64,000 nucleotides of DNA from Kribbella sp. CA-293567 (lineage in GTDB: Bacteria; Actinomycetota; Actinomycetes; Propionibacteriales; Kribbellaceae). The position numbers and the translations under genes are program-made. How positions within the stretch are numbered: the first letter of the stretch is position 1; every line of letters begins with the position of its first letter. The notes beneath the pieces are model-generated. The model was not told the DNA's origin. It saw only the letters and a program-made list of their open reading frames with translations, and did not search any database. The DNA is taken from contig NZ_CP114065.1 in the NCBI RefSeq assembly GCF_027627575.1, positions 1-64,000 on the forward strand, read 5' to 3'. Of this stretch, positions 34,030 through 42,367 are shown piece after piece.

Positions 34030-35121
34030 TCAGAAGTCGAACTTGTCGATGTTGGCCGCGGTGAACTCGGTCGGGGGGCCGAGGACGATCTCGCCGGACG
34101 CGCCGACGGTGTAGTCACCGAGCTTGCCCGCCTTGAACTTCTCCCCTTCGGCGCCGGTGATCTGGCCGGACTTCAGCGCGGCGCCGGCGTACGCGGCGAG
34201 GTAGCCGATGTCGGCCGGGTTCCACAGCGCGAACTTCTTCACCGTGCCGTCCTTGACGTACTGCCGCATCTGGTTCGGCAACCCGAGTCCGGTGATGGCG
34301 ACCTTGCCCTTGTACGACGAGGCGCTCACGTAGCGCGAGGCGGCGGCGATGCCGACCGTCGTCGGCGACACGATCACCTTGAGGTTGGGGAAGGACTGCA
34401 GCAGTCCCTGGGCCTCGGTGAAGGACTTCTGGTCATCGTCGTTGCCATAAGCAACTTTCACCAGTTTGAGTTTGGCGTTCTCCGGCTTCTTCAGCTCGGT
34501 CTTCATCACCTCGATCCAGGCGTTCTGGTTGGTCGCGTTCGGCGTCGCGGACAGCACCGCGATCTCGCCGGTGCCGCCGGCCAGCTCGCTCGCCATCTTC
34601 ACCAGGCTCTCGCCGATGCCCTGCGTGGTGGCCTGGTTGATGAACGCGTCCCGGCAGTTCTTCGAGGCGTCGGAGTCGAACGAGACGACCTTGATGCCGG
34701 CCTTGCGGGCCTGGTTGAGCGAGGGGCAGACGGCGTTCGGGTCGTTGGCGGCGACGACGATCACGTCCTGCTGCTGCTGGATCAGCGTGTTGATGTAGCT
34801 GACCTGCGAGGAGGCGCTGGCGTCGTTCGGGCCGACCAGCTTGTACTCGCCCTTGATCTCGCCGACCGCGACCTTGCCGCCGCCCACCGAGACATCGGTG
34901 TACGGGTTGTTGAGCTGCTTGGGCAGGTAGGCGATCTTCAGGCCTTCCTTCAGCGGCGCGTTCGGGTCGGCGGCGGCCGAGCCGGTGCTGCTCGGGGCGT
35001 TGGTGGCCTCGTTCGCGGTGGTGGACTTGGTGGTGCCACCGCCGCACGCGGTCAGCGCGAGGGAGGCGACGGCCACCGTCGACAGCGGCACCGCCAGGCG
35101 GCGTGAGATGCGGAAAGACAT
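34030..35121 (-). CDS. rhaS: Rhamnose ABC transporter substrate-binding lipoprotein
   Basis: 363 aa. A lipobox (SLALTAC, Cys26) and Gly-rich linker anchor it outside the membrane; the remainder is a type-I periplasmic-binding protein (EGLKIAYLPKQLNNPYTDVS, DVIVVAANDPNAVCPSLNQA, VKVAYGNDDDQKSFTEAQGLLQSFP). Similar to RhaS rhamnose binders. In operon with two permeases, a dual ATPase and rhaM, so L-rhamnose is the likely ligand. Confidence 0.9.
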   Translation of the reverse strand: MSFRISRRLAVPLSTVAVASLALTACGGGTTKSTTANEATNAPSSTGSAAADPNAPLKEGLKIAYLPKQLNNPYTDVSVGGGKVAVGEIKGEYKLVGPNDASASSQVSYINTLIQQQQDVIVVAANDPNAVCPSLNQARKAGIKVVSFDSDASKNCRDAFINQATTQGIGESLVKMASELAGGTGEIAVLSATPNATNQNAWIEVMKTELKKPENAKLKLVKVAYGNDDDQKSFTEAQGLLQSFPNLKVIVSPTTVGIAAASRYVSASSYKGKVAITGLGLPNQMRQYVKDGTVKKFALWNPADIGYLAAYAGAALKSGQITGAEGEKFKAGKLGDYTVGASGEIVLGPPTEFTAANIDKFDF

Positions 35122-35147
35122 GAGCTGTCCCTTCTGGACAAGTGGCC

Positions 35148-36239
35148 TTACAGGGGATTGGTGGTGGTCCGGTGCCGGCGGCGCTGGACCGAGCCGCGAA
35201 CGGCGTTGGCGAGGTTGGGTGCCAGCACGGAGACGATCAGCAGAACGCCGGTGACGACGTTCAGCGCCTCGTTCGACACGTCGGAGAGCCGCAGGGCGTT
35301 CTGCAGCGAGGCGAGCAGCAGGACCCCGGCGAGCACGCCCGGCAGCGCGCCCTTGCCACCGAAGATGGAGACGCCGCCGAGCAGCACCGCGGCGACGACT
35401 GCCAGTTCCAGGCCGGCGCCGTTGTCCGCACGAGCGCTGGAGTAGCGCAGCGTCCAGAGCACGCCGGCCAGGCCCGCCACGGCGCCGCTCACGACGTACA
35501 GCCAGAACTTGAGCCGGCCCGGCCGGACGCCGGCGAACCGGGCCGCCTGTTCACTCGCGCCGACCGCGAAGACCGCGCGGCCGACCGGCGTCGCGTGCAG
35601 CACGATTCCGAAGACGACGGCGAGCGCGACGATGACGAGCAGTACGTTCGGGATCGACGTCCCGGCCAGGTTGCCGGTGACCCAGTCGGTGTAGACCGCC
35701 GGGAAGTCGGCGACCGCGCCGTCGCCGAGGACCACGAACGCCAGGCCGCGGTACAGCGCGAGGGTGCCGATCGTGACGGCGAGGGACGGCAGCCCGAGCA
35801 CGGTGATGAAGAAGCCGTTGATCGCGCCCAGCACCGCGCCGAGCAGCAGGCAGACCGGGATGATCGTCTCGATCGGCTGGTTCGAGTTCCACAGGGAGCC
35901 CATCACGGCGCTGGACAGGCCGAGGGTGCTCGCCACCGACAGGTCGATCTCGCCGGTGACGATCACCAGCGTCATCGGCAGCGCGACCAGCGCGATCGGC
36001 AGCAGGTCGAGCACCAGGAAGCCGAAGTTCTGCGAGGTACCGAAGTTGTCGACCGTCGCCGAGGCGACGACCATCACCACCAGCGTGACGGCGATGATCG
36101 CCACGTTCCAGTTGGCGAACCGGCCGGCGATTCCGCCGGCTCCCCCACCGCGCGGAACGCCGCCACCGTTGGGAGAAGTGCCCGGACCGGAGGCCGCTCC
36201 GGAGCCGGCACTCGAGGCGATGCTGGTGTCAGCTGACAT
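35148..36239 (-). CDS. Rhamnose ABC transporter permease
   Basis: 363 aa from the ATG at 36239 with GGGAGG upstream. RbsC-type permease with about nine to ten membrane helices and the EAA-like LGLPSLAVTIGTLALYRGLAF; ends in a basic tail. The Gly/Ser-rich N-terminus (~40 residues) is cytoplasmic. It overlaps the other permease by 11 nt, so the pair forms a heterodimeric channel (known for rhaPQ; inferred here). Confidence 0.9.
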   Translation of the reverse strand: MSADTSIASSAGSGAASGPGTSPNGGGVPRGGGAGGIAGRFANWNVAIIAVTLVVMVVASATVDNFGTSQNFGFLVLDLLPIALVALPMTLVIVTGEIDLSVASTLGLSSAVMGSLWNSNQPIETIIPVCLLLGAVLGAINGFFITVLGLPSLAVTIGTLALYRGLAFVVLGDGAVADFPAVYTDWVTGNLAGTSIPNVLLVIVALAVVFGIVLHATPVGRAVFAVGASEQAARFAGVRPGRLKFWLYVVSGAVAGLAGVLWTLRYSSARADNGAGLELAVVAAVLLGGVSIFGGKGALPGVLAGVLLLASLQNALRLSDVSNEALNVVTGVLLIVSVLAPNLANAVRGSVQRRRHRTTTNPL

Positions 36240-37308
36240 GGGAGCCTCCCTCTCTTCCATGGCGCCGTTTCAGGGATGCGGCTACTCGGGCGGCTACGAG
36301 ACGGTCGGCGCCGATGGCCAGCAGGATCAGCCCGCCGACGATCGCCTGCTGCCAGAACTGGTTGATCTCCAGCACCGCGAGCGAGCTGCCGATCGTGGTC
36401 AGCAGCAGCGCGCCGAGCGCGGCGCCCCAGACCGAGCCGCTACCGCCGAAGACGGCGACCCCGCCGACGACCACTGCGGCCACGACGTTCAGCTCGTACC
36501 CCGTGCCGGCGGCCGCGTCGATGGTGCCGAACCGGGCCGCGAAGAGCACTCCGGCCAAGCCGGCCAGCGCGCCGCTCACGGCGAAGGCGCCGATCGTGCG
36601 CCGACCGACCGAGATGCCGGCCAGCGTCGCTGCCTGAGGACTCGAACCCATCGCGTAGAGCTCGCGGCCGACGCGGTAGTTGCGCAGTACGAGGCCGGTA
36701 ACGACGAGCACCAGCAAGGCGATCAGGACGAGATACGGGATGCCCAGCAGAGTCGCGTTGCCGAAGTCGAGGAAGCCCTGCGGCAACTCGTCGGCGTTGA
36801 TCTGCTGGCCGCCGGCCCAGAAGTAGGTGATGCCGCGGACGACGTACAGCGTGCCGAGGGTGACCACGAGGGCGGGGACGTTGCCGTAGCGGACGAGCAC
36901 TCCGTTGGCGCCGCCGCAGACACCACCGATCGCCGCGCCGATCAGCAGCGCCACCACCACCGGCAGGCCGGGGTTGTTCTGCAGCAGGGTGCCGACCGCG
37001 AAGGCGCTGAGCCCGAGAACCGATCCGACCGAGAGGTCGATGTTGCGGGTGATCACCACCACGGCCTGGCCGACCGCCAGAACGGCCAGGATCGCGGTGC
37101 CGAGCAGGATGTCGCGGATGCTCTGACCGGACAGGAAGCGCGGGTTCGAGATCGCGGTCACCGCGACCAGCGCCGCGAGTGCCAGCACGATGCCCAGCTC
37201 CCGGGCTCGCAGGACCAGGTCGAGGGACGAGCGCCCGGAGGCCGAACCGCTCGGCGCTGCGGCGGCCGCCGGCGTCGTGTCCCGCGCGCGGGTGGGTGCG
37301 GCCGTCAT
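36229..37308 (-). CDS. Rhamnose ABC transporter permease
   Basis: 359 aa. RbsC-type permease: VVVITRNIDLSVGSVLGLSA, GNVPALVVTLGTLYVVRGITYFW and AVFGGSGSVWGAALGALLL are typical. The start ATG overlaps the stop of the ATPase gene (ATGA), which fixes it at 37308 and shows coupling. Confidence 0.9.
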   Translation of the reverse strand: MTAAPTRARDTTPAAAAAPSGSASGRSSLDLVLRARELGIVLALAALVAVTAISNPRFLSGQSIRDILLGTAILAVLAVGQAVVVITRNIDLSVGSVLGLSAFAVGTLLQNNPGLPVVVALLIGAAIGGVCGGANGVLVRYGNVPALVVTLGTLYVVRGITYFWAGGQQINADELPQGFLDFGNATLLGIPYLVLIALLVLVVTGLVLRNYRVGRELYAMGSSPQAATLAGISVGRRTIGAFAVSGALAGLAGVLFAARFGTIDAAAGTGYELNVVAAVVVGGVAVFGGSGSVWGAALGALLLTTIGSSLAVLEINQFWQQAIVGGLILLAIGADRLVAARVAASLKRRHGREGGSHVS

Positions 37309-38810
37309 ACCGAGGCCTCCTGTCCCATCGCCGCGAACATCACCGACTCCTCGTCGGCCCGGGCGCGGTCGAGCTCGGCGACCAGCCGGCCCTCCCGCAT
37401 CACGAGCACCCGATCGGCCATCCCGAGCACCTCGGGCAGCTCGGACGAGACCATCAGCACGGCGACTCCTTCCGCGGCGAGGCTGGACATCAAGCGGTGC
37501 ACCTCGGCCTTGGTGCCGACGTCGATACCGCGGGTCGGCTCGTCGACGATCAGCAGCTTCGGCGCCGTCGCCAGCCACTTGGCCAGCACGACCTTCTGCT
37601 GATTGCCGCCGGACAGCGTGCCGACCTCGTCCTGCAGCCGCCCGTACTTCGTCTTCAGCCGCTCGGTCCACTCCTTCGCGGACCGGCGCTCACTGCTGCC
37701 GGTCAGGAAGCCGAGCCGAGAGAGCGCGCGGGACCTGGGCAGCGTCACGTTGCGCTCGATCGACAGCTCCATTACCAGCCCTTGCTGGCGACGGTCCTCG
37801 GGGACGAGCGCCACCCCGGCGGCCATCGCGGCGCGTGGCGACGCGGGCTTGAGAGTCTTGCCGGCGACCGTGACCTGGCCGGCGTCTCGTGGGTCGACAC
37901 CGAAGATCGACTGGACCACCTCGGACCGGCCGGAGCCGACCAGACCGGCCAGCGCCACGATCTCGCCCGCCCGCACCTCGAAGGAGACGTCGGCGAAGAC
38001 GGGGTCGCGAGTCAGTCCGGTCACACTCAGCACCACCGCGCCCGGCGTGACCTCCTGCTTGGGGAACAGCGCGCCCAGCTCACGGCCGACCATCCGGCGG
38101 ACCATCTCGTCGACGCTGACCTCGCTGATCAGGTCGGTGGAGACGTGCTTGCCGTCGCGCATGATCGTCACCCGCTCGCACAGTGCGGTGATCTCCTCGA
38201 ACCGGTGCGAGATGAAGACCAGAGCGGCACCGTCGTCGCGCAGTGCTCTCGCCACCGCGAACAGCCGCTCCACCTCGACCCCGGTGAGGGCCGCGGTCGG
38301 CTCGTCCATCACCACCACCCGGGCGTCGGCAGAGATGGCCTTGGCGATCTCGACCAGTTGCTGATCGGCGATCGACAACCCCCGCGCAGGCCGCCCCGGC
38401 TCGATCGCGACACCGAGCCGGGCGAAGAGCCGCTCGGCCTGCTCGGTCATCGCCGTCCGGTCGATGGTTTTGAAACGACCCAGTGGCTGCCGGCCCATCG
38501 CGATGTTCTCCGCGACGGACAGATCGGGGAACAGGGTCGGCTCCTGGTAGATCACCGCGATCCCGGCCGCTTTCGCGTCCGCCGGGGTGTTCAGCTCGAT
38601 CGGCACGCCGTCGAGCTCGAGGGTGCCGGCGTCCGGGCGATGCACGCCCGCCAGCATTTTCACGATGGTGGACTTGCCTGCGCCGTTCTCACCGACCAGC
38701 GCGTGCGCCTCCCCGCCGTACAGGTCGAAGGAGACGCCCTGGACGGCGGCGACGGCGCCGAACGACTTGGCCACCTCGCGCACCCGCAGTACTGGGGCTT
38801 CGGTCGGCAT
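37305..38810 (-). CDS. Rhamnose ABC transporter ATPase (two nucleotide-binding domains)
   Basis: 501 aa. Two ABC domains in one chain, the usual monosaccharide type. First: Walker A GENGAGKST, Walker B VVVMDEPTAAL. Second: degenerate Walker A GLVGSGRSE, signature LSGGNQQKVVLAKW, Walker B LLIVDEPTRGID. ATG at 38810 is preceded by GGAGGTGAGC. It is the first gene of the rhamnose run, facing the LacI-type regulator across a 202-nt gap. Confidence 0.93.
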   Translation of the reverse strand: MPTEAPVLRVREVAKSFGAVAAVQGVSFDLYGGEAHALVGENGAGKSTIVKMLAGVHRPDAGTLELDGVPIELNTPADAKAAGIAVIYQEPTLFPDLSVAENIAMGRQPLGRFKTIDRTAMTEQAERLFARLGVAIEPGRPARGLSIADQQLVEIAKAISADARVVVMDEPTAALTGVEVERLFAVARALRDDGAALVFISHRFEEITALCERVTIMRDGKHVSTDLISEVSVDEMVRRMVGRELGALFPKQEVTPGAVVLSVTGLTRDPVFADVSFEVRAGEIVALAGLVGSGRSEVVQSIFGVDPRDAGQVTVAGKTLKPASPRAAMAAGVALVPEDRRQQGLVMELSIERNVTLPRSRALSRLGFLTGSSERRSAKEWTERLKTKYGRLQDEVGTLSGGNQQKVVLAKWLATAPKLLIVDEPTRGIDVGTKAEVHRLMSSLAAEGVAVLMVSSELPEVLGMADRVLVMREGRLVAELDRARADEESVMFAAMGQEASV

Positions 38811-38853
38811 GCTCACCTCCGGCGGGTTCGGGTGGTCCTGAGCGGGGTGTTGC

Positions 38854-38865
38854 TGAAAGGTTTCA
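38854..38865. promoter_or_regulatory. Candidate LacI operator in the rha divergent promoter
   Basis: TGAAAGGTTTCA has TGAAA/TTTCA arms, the usual outer shape of LacI-family sites. It is 44 nt before the transporter ATPase start. A half-like site ACGTTTCA (about 38989-38996) lies just before the regulator's own start, suggesting autocontrol. Nothing else is evident in 38811-39012. Confidence 0.55.
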
Positions 38866-39012
38866 AGAAGATTGCACGAAGGTAATGGGGCGCTGCGGAA
38901 GGCGTCAAGAGGTGGCCGCGAGTCTGTGCAGAACCACAGGGGAACACTGAGGTTTTCCACAGGAAAGCGGGTAGGCTTCGGCTGCTATCACGTTTCAACC
39001 GGGGGAGGCCGC

Positions 39013-40275
39013 GTGGCACCGAGTGGCGCTGCGGACCGCGCACGCCGTACGCCCGATCCGGCCCGTACTCCGAACCCCGCGACCGGCCGATCCGCTCGGC
39101 CGGCCAGAGCAGGCGGGGGGCGGGGGGCGGAGCCAGGAAGGGCAGGCGCCGGCCGGCCTGACCCAGCGCTCGGGCAAGGGCGCGCGAAGGACCCGGCGCG
39201 GGTGGCCAAACCCAACGCGCGGCGGCAAGCTCGACGGCTGCGGCCCGGCGGCGCGACGCGGTCGGCGGCCGGTGTGAAGGATGTCGCGGCCGCGGCGGGC
39301 GTCTCACTCGGGACGGTCTCCAACGTGCTGAACCGGCCCGAGATGGTCAGTCCGGCGACGCGGGCCAAGGTCGAGTCCGCGATGGAGTCCCTCGGGTTCG
39401 TCCGCAACGAGTCAGCGCGTCAACTGCGTGCGGGCTCCAGCCGGATCATCGCCTACCTGATGCTCGACGCCGGCAACCCGTTCTTCACGGATGTGGCGCG
39501 AGGTGTCGAGGAAGCGGCCGAGAAGGCCGGCCTGTCGGTGTTCTTGTGCAACAGCAACGAGGACGCGGCCCGCGAGGCGAACTACCTCGACCTGCTCGAG
39601 CAGCAACGGGTTCAAGGCGTGCTGATCACCCCGGTCGATCCGTACTCGTCGCGGCTCAGCAACCTGCCCGACCGCGGTACGCCGGTGGTCGTGGTGGACC
39701 GCGCGATCGACGACGGTGAGCACTGCTCGGTCGCGGTCGACGACGTGCTGGGCGGCGAGGTCGCGCTGACCCACCTGATCGAACTGGGACACGAGCGGAT
39801 CGCCTTTGTCGGTGGGCCGAACACGATCGGCCAGGTGACCGACCGGCGCGCCGGTGCCCGTGAGGCGCTACGGAAGGCGGGCCTGCCGGCCACCGGCCTG
39901 ATCGACGTTCTGACCGGTGCACTGACGGTCGCCGAAGGTAGGGGCGCTGGGCAACGACTTGCCGGACTGCCCGCCGACCGTCGCCCAACTTCCGCTTTCT
40001 GCGCCAACGACCTACTGGCGCTGGGGTTGCTCCAGCAGTGCGTGAGCCTCGGGCTTCGCGTCCCGGAGGATCTGGCGATCGTCGGCTACGACGACATCGA
40101 GTTCGCCGCCGCGGCCGCCGTCCCGCTGACCTCGGTCCGCCAGCCCCGCCAGTTGCTCGGCCGCACCGCCGCCGAGCTGCTGCTCGACGAATCCTCCAAC
40201 CCGGACCACGAACACCAGCGAGTCACCTTCACCCCGGAACTCGTCGTCCGCACCTCGACCCGCGGCAACTCGTAG
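39013..40275 (+). CDS. LacI-family regulator with long basic N-terminal extension (rhamnose)
   Basis: 420 aa from GTG 39013, which has GGGGGAGG six bases upstream. Residues ~90-140 are the LacI helix-turn-helix (VKDVAAAAGVSLGTVSNVLN) and hinge; then a full sugar-sensing domain (IIAYLMLDAGNPFFTDVARG, VDRAIDDGEHCSVAVDDVLG, FVGGPNTIGQVTDRRAGARE, AIVGYDDIEFAAAAAVPLTS). The first ~85 residues are Arg/Ala/Pro/Gly-rich and disordered, unusual for the family. It is divergent from the rhamnose operon and probably its repressor. Confidence 0.88.
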   Translation: MAPSGAADRARRTPDPARTPNPATGRSARPARAGGGRGAEPGRAGAGRPDPALGQGRAKDPARVAKPNARRQARRLRPGGATRSAAGVKDVAAAAGVSLGTVSNVLNRPEMVSPATRAKVESAMESLGFVRNESARQLRAGSSRIIAYLMLDAGNPFFTDVARGVEEAAEKAGLSVFLCNSNEDAAREANYLDLLEQQRVQGVLITPVDPYSSRLSNLPDRGTPVVVVDRAIDDGEHCSVAVDDVLGGEVALTHLIELGHERIAFVGGPNTIGQVTDRRAGAREALRKAGLPATGLIDVLTGALTVAEGRGAGQRLAGLPADRRPTSAFCANDLLALGLLQQCVSLGLRVPEDLAIVGYDDIEFAAAAAVPLTSVRQPRQLLGRTAAELLLDESSNPDHEHQRVTFTPELVVRTSTRGNS

Positions 40276-40307
40276 TACTGGGCTGGTCGGCGCAGACCCG
40301 GCCGCTG

Positions 40308-40404
40308 GGGTTTGTTTGCCTCGGTCCCGGGCCGGTCGCCTGACCGCCGTACCCCTGCGGACGCCGGTATGCGCGGCCGGCTCGGGGCCGAAGAAAACAA
40401 ACCC
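40308..40404. terminator. 28-nt imperfect inverted repeat after the LacI gene
   Basis: GGGTTTGTTT at 40308-40317 and AAACAAACCC at 40395-40404 are exact complements, and the adjoining ~18 nt on each side (about TCGGTCCCGGGCCGG against CCGGCTCGGGGCCGA) pair with four mismatches. The centre (~40 nt) is GC-rich. It starts 33 nt after the regulator's stop; a terminator or a small palindromic element. Confidence 0.6.
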
Positions 40405-40580
40405 TACCTGGCCGGTCCGGTATCCGGCCGCTTGTGGCGAAGGGTGAGACAGGCTCAGTTTGCCACGAACCGTCCGTCATCTGACACTCGCCATCTCAAC
40501 AGTCGGTCACGCTGACGCCAGAGGATTTGGGTCACCTCGAGGGGATGTTTCCGGGGTGGGTTTCGTGCCACGATTTCCTG

Positions 40581-41129
40581 GTGGACAGGGATGGGTTCTG
40601 GGAGCTTGTCGAGGCGGCTCGGGCTGAGGTGGATGACACGGTCGCGGATCCTGATGGGGTCGCTGACGCGTTGACGAAGGCGCTGGGTGAGCTGGCGCCG
40701 GCTGAGATCGCCGGGTTCGGGGTCGAGCTGGAGCGGCTGCAGGCCGAGTCGTACCGGTGGGACCTGTGGGGTGCGGCGTACCTGATCAACGAGGGTGTCT
40801 CCGATGACGGGTTCGACTACTTCCGTGGCTGGCTGCTGGCGCAGGGCCAGGAGGTGTGGGAGGCGGCGCTGGCCGATCCCGACTCGCTGGCCGATGTGGT
40901 CGACGAGGACCTGGGGGACGGGTTCGAGGGGTTCAACGGTGAGGGGATGCTGAGCGTCGCGCAGCACGCCTTCGAGGCCGCGGGCGGCTCGAGCGTCGAC
41001 TACTGGGAGGCGGTCGAGGAGGCCGGCTTCGATGCGCCCGACGTGCCGGCCGGCGAGAACTTCGACTTCGACGACGACGCCGAGATGGAGTCGCGCTACC
41101 CGCTGCTGTCGGCGATCCAGGACAGCTAG
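40581..41129 (+). CDS. DUF4240 domain protein
   Basis: 182 aa. The DUF4240 signature starts at once (VDRDGFWELVEAARAEVDD) with the later SYRWDLWGAAYLINEGVSDD and DYFRGWLLAQGQEVWEAAL. Start chosen at GTG 40581 because the family begins at this motif; an ATG at 40545 would add 12 residues. Acidic C-terminus. These small soluble proteins are common in actinobacteria with no known function. Confidence 0.85.
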   Translation: MDRDGFWELVEAARAEVDDTVADPDGVADALTKALGELAPAEIAGFGVELERLQAESYRWDLWGAAYLINEGVSDDGFDYFRGWLLAQGQEVWEAALADPDSLADVVDEDLGDGFEGFNGEGMLSVAQHAFEAAGGSSVDYWEAVEEAGFDAPDVPAGENFDFDDDAEMESRYPLLSAIQDS

Positions 41130-41239
41130 CGCGAACACAGCGACAGGCAGTAGTGGAGTTCTTCCGCGAAGCTGACGCTCAGGAACGGGTCAATCGGGCC
41201 CACCACCGGCACTACTGCCTGTCGGTAGGTCCGCGCTAG
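41126..41239. repeat. Two-tier 114-nt inverted repeat between convergent stops
   Basis: Outer arms CTAGCGCG (41126-41133) and CGCGCTAG (41232-41239) and inner arms CGACAGGCAGTAGTG (41141-41155) and CACTACTGCCTGTCG (41210-41224) are all perfect, with 7- to 8-nt unpaired steps between tiers. The outer arms include the stop codons of both flanking genes. Suits a bidirectional terminator, but the 54-nt centre is unusually long. Confidence 0.8.
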
Positions 41240-41931
41240 GCCGGTTCGCCGCTGAGGCGTTCTATGAAGGTGCGCAGGGAGCGACGCCAGCCGGCGGTCT
41301 GGACGGCGTTCTCGTCGGCGACGGCCAGGCTGACCAGGTGCTGGGTCATCTCGAAACCCGCGACGGCCTCGCGCAGCGCCGTGAGAGTTTCCTCCGGTAC
41401 GGCGTGCCGCCCGTGGTCCGGCTCGTCGTGGTCCTGGCCCACCGGGTGGGTGATCCAGCCGGTGCCGAAGCTGTTCGGGACCAGCAATTCGGGCACCAGG
41501 GTTTCGTGGGACAGGGACGCCAGGTCCTTGTTGCCGTTGTCGATGCTGAAGATCGTGGCGCCGCGGCGGCGTACGTCGTCGATGCGCTCCAGCAACGTGT
41601 CCGCCGGAGTCTGCTCGGAGACCACCAGCAGCGATTCGCCGCGGCCGGACTCACGGAGGCGGTCCAGGCCGATCGCCAGGTGCGGCGGCGCGTCCGGCGG
41701 GGGCGCCCAGCGGACCAGCGAGGGACGGATGTCCTCGATTCCGGCGCGATGCAGCTCGTCGTCGAGATGTGCGGTGAGGTGCCACGGCTCATCGTCGGCC
41801 GGTCCGAACAGCATCAGGCCGCCGGTGCGCGTGGTGAACGTGCGCAGCGAGTGGGCGAACTCGGTCGTCCGGCTGCCGAGTTCCGTCCCGGTCAGCATCT
41901 CGCGCAGGAGCGATGCCTTGGTGAGATCCAC
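41236..41931 (-). CDS. Unidentified protein (release-factor-like fold possible)
   Basis: 231 aa from GTG 41931. The start is uncertain: GGAGG directly abuts the GTG, and longer (42045) or shorter (ATG at 41898) starts exist. Features: TELGSRTTEFAHSLRTFTTR, GGLMLFGPADDEPWHLTAHLDDEL, ESLLVVSEQTPADTLLERID, RRGATIFSIDNGNKDLASLS. The alpha/beta pattern with a His-rich middle (THPVGQDHDEPDHGRH) recalls the eRF1-like/baeRF group of ribosome-associated proteins, but I am not sure. Confidence 0.6.
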   Translation of the reverse strand: MDLTKASLLREMLTGTELGSRTTEFAHSLRTFTTRTGGLMLFGPADDEPWHLTAHLDDELHRAGIEDIRPSLVRWAPPPDAPPHLAIGLDRLRESGRGESLLVVSEQTPADTLLERIDDVRRRGATIFSIDNGNKDLASLSHETLVPELLVPNSFGTGWITHPVGQDHDEPDHGRHAVPEETLTALREAVAGFEMTQHLVSLAVADENAVQTAGWRRSLRTFIERLSGEPA

Positions 41932-42079
41932 CCTCCAAAGCTGACACACCGGCGGCTTGGACGCGACTCGGCCGAGGGGATTCGCGCCGAATCGGGTGAT
42001 CTGGATCACGGCAGCGTGACGAACCACCGACGGCGCGCGACTCAACCAGTGTCGGCGCTTCGGACGGGGGGCGCCGCAA

Positions 42080-42119
42080 CCGGTCCATCGGTTGCTGCAG
42101 GGGGCAGCCGATGGACCGG
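42080..42119 (+). promoter_or_regulatory. Strong hairpin in the csbD leader
   Basis: CCGGTCCATCGG (42080-42091) pairs perfectly with CCGATGGACCGG (42108-42119); inside it GCTGC pairs with GCAGC around AGGGG, with a two-base bulge. It ends 26 nt before the CsbD ATG, in the 5' leader or promoter, with no gene on this strand upstream to terminate. Confidence 0.65.
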
Positions 42120-42145
42120 ATCACCCACCAGGGAAGGAACAGCAG

Positions 42146-42319
42146 ATGAGCTTCGCAGACAAGGCCAAGAACGCGGCGGAAGACCTGGCCGGCAAGGCCA
42201 AGGAGGTCGTCGGCAAGGTCACGGGCGACGAGAACCTGGAGACCGAGGGCAAGAAGGACCAGGGCGTCAGCGACCTGAAGCAGGCCGGCGAGAAGGCCAA
42301 GGACGCCTTCAAGCACTGA
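42146..42319 (+). CDS. CsbD family stress protein
   Basis: 57 aa. MSFADKAKNAAEDLAGKAKEVVGKVTGDE then a Lys/Glu/Gly-rich tail is the CsbD pattern. Soluble, highly charged, helical; in Bacillus csbD is part of the general stress response. GGGAAGGAA lies about 6 nt before the ATG. It stands alone with a structured leader. Confidence 0.9.
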   Translation: MSFADKAKNAAEDLAGKAKEVVGKVTGDENLETEGKKDQGVSDLKQAGEKAKDAFKH

Positions 42320-42367
42320 AGTCCTCGAGCCCGACGAGCGCTTCCTGAGCGGGCCGGTCTCGAGCGG

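Noticed and set aside
42050..42145. Known metabolite riboswitch in the csbD leader
   Set aside because: The hairpin matches no riboswitch consensus that I can recognise.
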